NCBI GenBank assembly: GCA_937928595.1
Contig: CALGJV010000008.1
Span: 1-64,000, forward strand
Reading direction: 5' to 3'
Source of the DNA: an uncultured Phycisphaerae bacterium
Lineage (GTDB): Bacteria; Planctomycetota; Phycisphaerae; UBA1845; Fen-1342
DNA: 64,000 bases
The stretch's first letter is position 1, and each line of letters begins with the position of its first letter. Below are positions 57,907-64,000 of the stretch, piece by piece. A program made the position numbers and the translations under genes. The notes under the pieces are model-generated. The model saw only the letters and a list, made by a program, of their open reading frames with translations, was not told the DNA's origin and did no database searches.

Positions 57907-57935
57907 TTGACAGCCGCCCGCCGCGCGGCTACCTT
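57907..57935 (+). promoter_or_regulatory. Canonical-type promoter of the small HTH gene
   Basis: TTGACA at 57907-57912, 17-bp spacer, TACCTT at 57930-57935; start of transcription expected near 57942, 37 bp before the ATG. Confidence 0.6.
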
Positions 57936-57978
57936 CCTAGCATCGGCCCGACGGAAACGGGCCGCGGGGAGGCTTCCC

Positions 57979-58320
57979 ATGCTCGCCATCGCCCAGGAAC
58001 TCATGACCCCCGACGAAGCCGCCAAGTGGTTTCGCCGCTCCCTCTCCTGGCTCCGCCAGCAACGCGACCTCGTCCGCGCCGCCGGCGCCGGCGGTCAGCC
58101 GCTCTACCACGTCCAGGTCTGCCGCGCGTACATCTTCGGCCGCATGGCCGACCTCGCGGGCGACGCGCTGCGGCGCGTGCAGCTCCGCGCCCTGGCGGTC
58201 GCCTGCGGCGTGCCGGAGTTCGCCCCGGCCGCGGACCCGGCGGAGTGCGCGTGCGTCGCGGCGCTGCCGACTTGCGCGGCTACTCCAACGAGCGGCGCGG
58301 CCCCGCCGCCTGGAGTGTGA
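57979..58320 (+). CDS. Small putative helix-turn-helix protein
   Basis: A 113-residue protein with GGGGAGG at 57966-57972 before the ATG. MTPDEAAKWFRRSLSWLRQQ resembles the winged helix of MerR/excisionase-like DNA-binding domains (TxxEAAxxLxxSxxxLxR), followed by QPLYHVQVCRAYIFGRM in the place of the wing and YRxxDL helix. The C-terminal 30 residues are Ala/Pro-rich with three Cys. No partner gene is evident. Its 3' end overlaps the convergent peptidase gene by 41 bp. Confidence 0.5.
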   Translation: MLAIAQELMTPDEAAKWFRRSLSWLRQQRDLVRAAGAGGQPLYHVQVCRAYIFGRMADLAGDALRRVQLRALAVACGVPEFAPAADPAECACVAALPTCAATPTSGAAPPPGV

Positions 58321-60382
58321 CCTTCAGCGTCACCTCGGCCCTGTTGCGCACGACCACGACGTCGACGACATCGCCCGCGCTGAAGTGCTTGAGCGCGTCC
58401 ATGTAGCCGTAGATGTCGGCGATGCGGTGCTCGCCGATCCGCACGATGCGGTCGCCCTCCCGCATGCCCGCCCCCATGGCCGGACTGCCTTCCATCACAC
58501 CTTGCACGATCACGCCCGGCTCCGCGCCGCCGGCCATGTCCGGCACGATCCCGAAACGGACGTTCGGACGCGACGGGCGGCGCGGTTCGGCGTCGTCGCT
58601 CGGACGGGACTCCGGCTCGCCCGCCGGCCGCGTCGCCGGCTCTCCCGACGGCGGCTCGCCCGGACTGCCGTCCGGCGGACCTTCCGGCTGCGCCTCCTCG
58701 ACGCCCGGCTTCTTGTCCGGCATGTCGATCGGCTCCTCCGCGGCCGCCGACGAGAACGTCGGACCGCTGGTCATGTTCGCGACGCTGCGGATGATCGCGG
58801 CGAACATTTCGAGCACGCGCACCGCGCCCGGCGCGTCGATCCGCTCCCAGTCGTCCTCCGGCTGGTGGTACTGTTTGTGTACGCCCGTGAACGCGAACAG
58901 GACCGGGATGTGCTCCCGGTGGAACGGCGCATGATCGCTCATGCCCGGCACGCCGCGGGCCACGCGGAACTCCACCCCCGCGCCGGTCGCCGCCTCGTCC
59001 AGCAGCGCGGCGAACTCCTCGGCCGTGTTGCGGCCGTACAGCGTCAGTTGCTTGCCCTCCAGTCGCCCGATCATGTCGAAGTTGAACATCGCCCGGACGG
59101 TGTCGAGCGGGACGGTCGGATTCTCGACCCAGTGCGTGCTGCCGAGCAGGCCCATTTCCTCGGCGCTGAACGCGATGAAGACGATGTTGCGCCGCAGCCC
59201 GCGGGCCGCGCCGAGCACGCGGGCCAGCTCCAGCACCCCGGCGGTGCCCGAGGCGTTGTCGTCCGCCCCGTTGTAGACGATCGGGTCGCCGCCGATCTGC
59301 GACGCAGGACGCGTGCCCAGGTGGTCGTAATGCCCGCCGACGACGATCGTCTCGTCGGTGCTGCCGTCGCCGGGCAGCAGCCCGACGACGTTGCGGGTGG
59401 CGATCTTGTGGGGGGCGACGCCGAGCTTGAGCTTGAGCGTGAGATCCCTGAGATCCGCCGACAGCGGCTTGCGCTCGTCGTCCAGCTTGCGCTGGAGTTC
59501 CGCCAGCGGCGGCAGCCCGCCCTTCCGCACGAGCGCATCGGCCAGCGCGCGGGACACGTGGATCATCGGGATCTCGAACGTCTGGTCGGTCGCCTCGGGC
59601 TGCCACGGAAACAGCGTGTCATCGCCCTTGCGGAGCGGCGGATCGACGATCAGCAGGCACTGCGCGCCGGCACGGGCCGCGGTGCGGGCCTTGCGGCGGA
59701 ACATGGCGTGTCGCGACGGCGTCTTCCCGCCGAAGCGCGCGTCCGGCCCGCCCGATGCCGGCTCATACCGGAAAATCAGGAGCGCCTTCCCGGTCGCGTC
59801 GAACCCCTGGTAATCGTTCCACTCGAACTCAGGCGCGTCGATGCCGTAGCCGGCGAACGCCAGCGGCGCCTCGGCCCCCTGCGGCAGCGTATACGGCAGC
59901 GGAATCCAGTCCTTGCGGACGGTCCACGCCTCGTCCAGCCCCTCGACGACGAGCGACGCCTCGCTGTCGGTCAGTTGCTTGCCCCGCCGCACATCGAACG
60001 GCTGAAAGTACGTGCCGTCAACGCCGCCGGGCCGCAGTCCATAGCTCTCGAACTTCCGCGCGATGTACTCCGCCGCCGCTTCGATCCCCGCCGAGCCCAC
60101 CTCGCGCCCCCCCAGCCCGTCGCTCGCAAGGTATTTCACGTGCTCGAGATACAGCTCCGGATCGAAGCCGCCCGCCGCCTGCGCTGCCGGGGCAGACGCG
60201 GGGCGGGACGCGGCCTCCGCCGTCGGCCGCCCCCCGGCCGGGTCGGTCCGGTGCCCCGCCGCCGCGTCAACCACCCCAATCGGGGAGCTCACGGCGGCGA
60301 CGGCGGCCACAAGAGCCGCAAGAGCGGCCAGAGCGCGCCACAAAGGCGCGCACGGTCGGACGACGCGCGACAATGACGTCAT
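58280..60382 (-). CDS. Secreted M28-family metallopeptidase with PA insert and PDZ domain
   Basis: The protein has 700 residues. A signal peptide or anchor (LWRALAALAALVAAVAAV) is followed by a low-complexity linker, and the M28 catalytic parts are VVGGHYDHLG, GADDNASGTAGVLELA, FSAEEMGLLG, FNFDMIGRL and KQYHQPEDDWE, all metal ligands intact. A protease-associated insert lies between (about residues 140-290). After a Pro/Glu/Arg-rich linker (about 570-615) comes a PDZ domain (GIVPDM...GVMEGSPAMGAGMREGDRI). It would release N-terminal residues outside the cytoplasm. Start ATG at 60382. Confidence 0.9.
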   Translation of the reverse strand: MTSLSRVVRPCAPLWRALAALAALVAAVAAVSSPIGVVDAAAGHRTDPAGGRPTAEAASRPASAPAAQAAGGFDPELYLEHVKYLASDGLGGREVGSAGIEAAAEYIARKFESYGLRPGGVDGTYFQPFDVRRGKQLTDSEASLVVEGLDEAWTVRKDWIPLPYTLPQGAEAPLAFAGYGIDAPEFEWNDYQGFDATGKALLIFRYEPASGGPDARFGGKTPSRHAMFRRKARTAARAGAQCLLIVDPPLRKGDDTLFPWQPEATDQTFEIPMIHVSRALADALVRKGGLPPLAELQRKLDDERKPLSADLRDLTLKLKLGVAPHKIATRNVVGLLPGDGSTDETIVVGGHYDHLGTRPASQIGGDPIVYNGADDNASGTAGVLELARVLGAARGLRRNIVFIAFSAEEMGLLGSTHWVENPTVPLDTVRAMFNFDMIGRLEGKQLTLYGRNTAEEFAALLDEAATGAGVEFRVARGVPGMSDHAPFHREHIPVLFAFTGVHKQYHQPEDDWERIDAPGAVRVLEMFAAIIRSVANMTSGPTFSSAAAEEPIDMPDKKPGVEEAQPEGPPDGSPGEPPSGEPATRPAGEPESRPSDDAEPRRPSRPNVRFGIVPDMAGGAEPGVIVQGVMEGSPAMGAGMREGDRIVRIGEHRIADIYGYMDALKHFSAGDVVDVVVVRNRAEVTLKVTLQAAGPRRSLE

Positions 60383-60662
60383 GGACGGGACTCCGTCGGG
60401 GAACCCAGCGGCTCAGACCTAGTTTAGACCCCGCCGCTCCGCGAGGAAAGCATACCGCCGTTGCCGCCGCTGAAACCTCTCCCGGACCACGCCTCCCGAT
60501 TCGGGTACGCAACGTCGTCCCACCGCCTCTCAGCGGGAACTACTCCAGCGCCGGCGGCAACACCCACCGCTCGCGCGAACCGCCGGCCCCGGCCGCCGTA
60601 CTGCGCCGGAAAAACCCGATTTCGGCCGCCGGCGGCGGCCCGGACGGGCGGCGCGGGCGTTC

Positions 60663-60690
60663 TTGACACCCCCCGCGCGGCTCATAGAAT
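60663..60690 (+). promoter_or_regulatory. Consensus sigma70-type promoter of the gld cluster
   Basis: TTGACA at 60663-60668, a 16-bp spacer and TAGAAT at 60685-60690, 72 bp before the GTG at 60763. This is the best promoter in the window. The rest of 60383-60762 shows no gene. Confidence 0.75.
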
Positions 60691-60762
60691 CGCGGCCTTT
60701 GCACCGGAAGGCTCTGGGGGCAGGCCCGCGGGCCCCCCGGGACCGACGGCGGGAGGACGACC

Positions 60763-61716
60763 GTGATCGAAGTCCGCAACCTCTCCAAGTACTACGGCAA
60801 CCGGGCGGCGGTCGACGACATCTCCTTCGACGTGCAAGCCGGGGAGATCGTCGGCTTTCTCGGCCCCAACGGCGCCGGCAAGACCACGACCCTCCGGATC
60901 CTCACCTGCTACATGCCCGCCACTTCAGGTTCGGCCAAGGTCGCCGGTCACGACGTGCTGACGGAATCGATGCAGGTCCGGTCGGCGGTGGGGTACCTGC
61001 CGGAATCGGTTCCGCTCTACCACGAGATGCGTGTCCGCGAGTACCTCCGTTTCCGCGGCAAGCTCCGCGGCCTCGACCGCGCCGCCCGCGAAGCCGCGAT
61101 CGCTCGCGTGACGAACAAGTGCTGGCTCCGCGACGTGATCGACCGCCCCATCGGGCAGCTTTCCAAGGGCTATCGGCAGCGCGTCGGGCTGGCCGATGCG
61201 CTGCTGCACAATCCCAAGGTGCTCGTGCTCGACGAGCCGACGGTCGGCCTCGACCCGACGCAGATCCGCGAGACCCGCTCGCTGATCCGCGCTCTGGCCG
61301 CCGACCACACCGTCATTCTCTCGAGCCACATCCTGCCGGAGGTCGAGGCCACCTGCCAGCGAATCATCATCATCCACAACGGCAAGCTCGTCGCGCAGGG
61401 CACGCCGGAGGAGCTCCGCGAGCGAATCACCGGCGAGACCAACCTGATCGTCGAGGTCCGCGGGCCGCAGGCGGCCGTGGCCGACCACGTCCGCAAGCTC
61501 GGCGGCGTGACGGACGTGCAGGCCGCGACCCACGACGGCTGGTGCCGGCTGACGGTCGCGGCGCGACGCGACGTGCGGGAGGACGTGTTCCAGCTGGCGG
61601 TGGCGCAGCAATGGCCGCTGCGCGAGTTGCGGCGCGAGGTCGCGTCGCTCGAGGACTTTTTCGTGAAGATCGTCGCCGGGGCCCGCGCGCACGACGGCCC
61701 GGCCGCGCGGGACTGA
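60763..61716 (+). CDS. gldA: ABC transporter ATP-binding protein (GldA-like)
   Basis: A 317-residue ATPase with Walker A GPNGAGKTTT, Q-loop YLPESVPLYHEM, signature LSKGYRQRVGLA, Walker B LVLDEPTVGLDP and switch SSHILPEV. GTG start with GGGAGG at 60750-60755. The tail (SLEDFFVKIVAG) matches GldA-type proteins. With the next two genes it forms the gldA-gldF-gldG arrangement; in Bacteroidetes this takes part in gliding, but in planctomycetes the role is unknown and need not be motility. Confidence 0.88.
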   Translation: MIEVRNLSKYYGNRAAVDDISFDVQAGEIVGFLGPNGAGKTTTLRILTCYMPATSGSAKVAGHDVLTESMQVRSAVGYLPESVPLYHEMRVREYLRFRGKLRGLDRAAREAAIARVTNKCWLRDVIDRPIGQLSKGYRQRVGLADALLHNPKVLVLDEPTVGLDPTQIRETRSLIRALAADHTVILSSHILPEVEATCQRIIIIHNGKLVAQGTPEELRERITGETNLIVEVRGPQAAVADHVRKLGGVTDVQAATHDGWCRLTVAARRDVREDVFQLAVAQQWPLRELRREVASLEDFFVKIVAGARAHDGPAARD

Positions 61717-61752
61717 CGACGCTGCGATGGGTGCGATTGGGTGGAGGTGCGT

Positions 61753-62472
61753 ATGCGCAACATCCAGGCCGTGATGCAGCGCGAGCTGCTGGCCCTGTTC
61801 TGCTCGCCGATCGGCTACATCGTCATCGCCGGGTTCCTGTTGATCACCGGCGTCAGCGTGTGGTGGACCGACACGTTCGCCCCGGGCAAGCCCGCGACGC
61901 TGCGGGAGGTCTTCTTCTGGACGCCGTGGATCCTCACGGTGATCGTCCCGGCCATCAGCATGCGGATGCTTAGCGAGGAGTACCGCAGCGGCACGATCGA
62001 GTCGCTGATGACCGCTCCGGTGAGCGACTTCCAGATGGTCCTGGGCAAGTACCTGGCGGCGCTGGTGTTCTACCTGATCATGCTGGCCACCACGCTGCTG
62101 TACGTCGTGCTCATGGGCGTCTACGGCAACCCCGACTGGGGCGCGACGGCCGCAACCTACCTGGGCCTCGTGCTGATCGGGGCGCTGTTCTCCGCGTTCA
62201 GCGTCTTCGCCAGCAGCCTGACGGCCAACCAGGTCGTGGCCTGGATTCTCGGGTGGGTGCCGCTGCTGCTGTTCGCCTGCCTGGCGTTCTTCGTCGTGCG
62301 GCAGGTCGAGGGCGTCTGGCGACAGGTGTTCCAGCAGGTCAACGTGATCGGGCGCTTCGATGACTTCAGCAAGGGCCTGATCACGACAGACGGCATCACG
62401 TTCTTCGTGGCCGCTACGGCGTTGTTCGTGTTCCTGACGGTCAAGGTCGTGGAGTCGCGGCGATGGCGGTAA
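61753..62472 (+). CDS. gldF: ABC-2 permease (GldF-like)
   Basis: A 239-residue protein of six helices. QRELLALFCSPIGYIVIAGF, MRMLSEEYRSGTIESLMTAP and VLGKYLAALVFYLIML are typical for the ABC-2 / GldF family. ATG at 61753 has GGAGGTG at 61743-61749; a GTG at 61741 would fall in front of it. It starts 36 bp after the ATPase gene and its end overlaps the next gene by 10 bp. Confidence 0.87.
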   Translation: MRNIQAVMQRELLALFCSPIGYIVIAGFLLITGVSVWWTDTFAPGKPATLREVFFWTPWILTVIVPAISMRMLSEEYRSGTIESLMTAPVSDFQMVLGKYLAALVFYLIMLATTLLYVVLMGVYGNPDWGATAATYLGLVLIGALFSAFSVFASSLTANQVVAWILGWVPLLLFACLAFFVVRQVEGVWRQVFQQVNVIGRFDDFSKGLITTDGITFFVAATALFVFLTVKVVESRRWR

Positions 62473-64000
62473 CCGGAACAACCAGCGTGGCGCGGCGGCG
62501 GGTCTTCTACGGCACCAACGTCGGCCTGCAGATCGTGATCGCGGTCCTCGTCGTCGTGGCGGCCGTGTATTTCGCCCAGGGCTGGTTCAAGGGCCAGCTC
62601 GACCTCACCCGCTCCGGCACCAACAGCCTCACCCCGCGCACGCGGCAGCTCCTCAAGAGCCTCGACCAGCCGGTCCGCGTGACGGCGCTGTACACGGTGC
62701 TGAGCAAGTATGACACGCTGGCCCAGAAGCGCCAGAACATGATGCGCGACCTGCTCGCCCTGTACGAGGCGGGCGGCGGCGGCAAAGTGACGGCCGAGCT
62801 CGTCGACCCGATGGCCGATACCGGCCGCATCCGGGCCGTGGTCGAGCGCCTCAAGAGCCTGAAGGCTTACACGGACGAGGCCCAGGCGCACCAGACCGCG
62901 CTGGCGGACTTCAAGACGCTGGCCGACCGGCTGCGCGAGACGCTCACCGCCCAGCAGGACGAACTCAAGCGCGAGTTGCAGGCGCGGCCCGACCAGCGCG
63001 GCACCCCGTTGTCCGACATCAGCCGCGAGGTCGAACGCCTGCTGCGCACGGCCGCGGCGACCGAGGAGGACGTGCAGGCGGCCCTGTCGGGCGACCTGCC
63101 GGCCTACGGCCGTGCGGTCGAATCCGCCCGCAGCTTCGTGCAGGCCTTCACGTCCTATGTGAAGGTGTTCAGTGACTGGGCCAAGGACGCCGCCCGTCCC
63201 GAGCGCGGGGTCGACGCCGAGACGCTCGCGGTGGCGCAGCGGTTCGACGCGGGCTACCAGGGCGTCCTGCCCGATGCCAACGCCTGGCTCGACCGTACGA
63301 AGGACCTCAAGCGCCTCAAGCTCGAGGAGCTGGGCGACACGCTCAGCCGCTGGGCCACCGCGCCGGTCGTGCTGGTCGAGACGGCGGAGCGCGCCGAGGT
63401 CCTGTCCTACCAGGACGTCTGGCCGTTCCGCATGGACGCGAACGCGCCGCTGCCGCCCGACGGCGACCAACGCGAGTTCGCCGGCGAGCAGGCGCTCTCC
63501 TCCGCGATCCTCAAGCTCACGCAGAAGGACAAGACCGCCGTCGTTTTCACGCGATACGGCGGGCCCTCGCCCATCACGCCCGACTTCTCCAACGTCAACC
63601 TGAACATGCGGCAGCTCCCCCGGGCGCCCTACGGCCAGCTCAACGAGCTGCTGGGCAAGCAGAACTTCCTGACCGAGGACTGGGACGTCCAGACCGAGAA
63701 AACGTCGCCCACCGTGGAGGGCGCGACCCGAACCGTCTATGTCGTCTTCCCGCCGGCGCCGCCGCCCCAGCCGGACCCCCGCCGGCCGGTGCCGCCCCAG
63801 AGCATCACGCCCGAGGACGTGAAGCTCATCACGGACGCGATCGCTCAGGCCGCCGGTACGATCTTCCTGACCGGCTGGTCCGAACCGCCCGGCCCCTTCG
63901 CGCCCCCGACGCCTTACGCCTTCGCCGACTACCTGCGGAACACCTGGGGGATCGACCCCCTGACGGATTTCGTCACGCTGCACTTCCTGCCGACGCCGGA
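62463..64000 (+). CDS. gldG: Gld-type auxiliary protein GldG-like, 5' part
   Basis: The frame from ATG 62463 stays open to the window end (at least 512 residues). One membrane helix (LQIVIAVLVVVAAVYFA) is followed by LDLTRSGTNSLTPRTRQLLKSL, the usual GldG/ABC_transp_aux start (DLTxxxxxSLSxxTxxxL), and VRVTALYT. Residues about 135-190 are rich in charged heptads and may form a coiled coil. A Pro-rich segment lies at about 430-450 (PPAPPPQPDPRRPVPPQ). The extracytoplasmic domain is thought to bind a cargo or sugar. It overlaps the permease end, so the three genes form one operon. Confidence 0.8.
   Translation, partial: MAVTGTTSVARRRVFYGTNVGLQIVIAVLVVVAAVYFAQGWFKGQLDLTRSGTNSLTPRTRQLLKSLDQPVRVTALYTVLSKYDTLAQKRQNMMRDLLALYEAGGGGKVTAELVDPMADTGRIRAVVERLKSLKAYTDEAQAHQTALADFKTLADRLRETLTAQQDELKRELQARPDQRGTPLSDISREVERLLRTAAATEEDVQAALSGDLPAYGRAVESARSFVQAFTSYVKVFSDWAKDAARPERGVDAETLAVAQRFDAGYQGVLPDANAWLDRTKDLKRLKLEELGDTLSRWATAPVVLVETAERAEVLSYQDVWPFRMDANAPLPPDGDQREFAGEQALSSAILKLTQKDKTAVVFTRYGGPSPITPDFSNVNLNMRQLPRAPYGQLNELLGKQNFLTEDWDVQTEKTSPTVEGATRTVYVVFPPAPPPQPDPRRPVPPQSITPEDVKLITDAIAQAAGTIFLTGWSEPPGPFAPPTPYAFADYLRNTWGIDPLTDFVTLHFLPTP

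Overview
The window is one high-GC bacterial stretch, most likely from the Planctomycetota (possibly the Phycisphaerae). The evidence is indirect: a PEP-CTERM secreted protein, three secreted proteins ending in dockerin-like double D-rich repeats, a membrane protein ending in CxxC zinc ribbons, a LolA-like protein with a Kdo transferase (a diderm envelope), and a Gld-type ABC system. There is no rRNA or universal marker to fix the taxonomy.

Layout. 1-3400 is an accessory patch. An orphan CARF-HEPN protein (CRISPR-associated TIGR02710 type) sits behind a cluster of palindromic repeats, followed by scars of three broken insertion sequences: an IS66 left end with tnpA, a second IS66 right end with part of tnpC, and the 3' part of an IS3-type orfB. 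3700-8000 (minus strand) carries a MoxR ATPase and the pilus or secretion motor ATPases PilT and PilB. 8100-21050 holds SpoVR, a secreted peptidylarginine/agmatine-deiminase-like enzyme, a HEAT-repeat protein, a SirB1-type protein, a Gfo/Idh/MocA oxidoreductase, a PEP-CTERM protein, an M14 carboxypeptidase and a beta-propeller protein. The deiminase, carboxypeptidase and propeller share one C-terminal 61-62-residue module.

21230-26350 is a minus-strand housekeeping block: tRNA-Cys, a zinc-ribbon membrane protein, ybaB, dnaX (with a strong candidate slippage site), the SRP RNA, pyrB and pyrR. 26500-31400 reads plus: sat, nrnA and an M24 peptidase chained by ATGA overlaps, then a PLP decarboxylase. 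31400-41500 has PIN-PhoH, a decayed PEP-CTERM gene, a cyclophilin lipoprotein, an ABC-2 exporter pair, sucD, a LolA-like protein, waaA and a small lipoprotein.

41543-57740 is a complete minus-strand 14-gene complex I operon, nuoABCDE-FGHI-JKLMN. It is interrupted between nuoE and nuoF by a REP-associated tyrosine transposase flanked by inverted REP hairpins. 57900-64000 has a small HTH protein, a secreted M28 peptidase with a PDZ domain, and the gldA/gldF/gldG-like ABC cluster, whose last gene runs off the window.

Recurrent regulatory signals are TATCAT or TAGAAT -10 hexamers, two of them with a perfect TTGACA -35, and clear Shine-Dalgarno sites. The most interesting points are the repeats beside the CARF-HEPN gene, the dnaX slippage signal, the RAYT/REP insertion inside nuo, the shared C-terminal module, and the coupling of sat to a pAp phosphatase.
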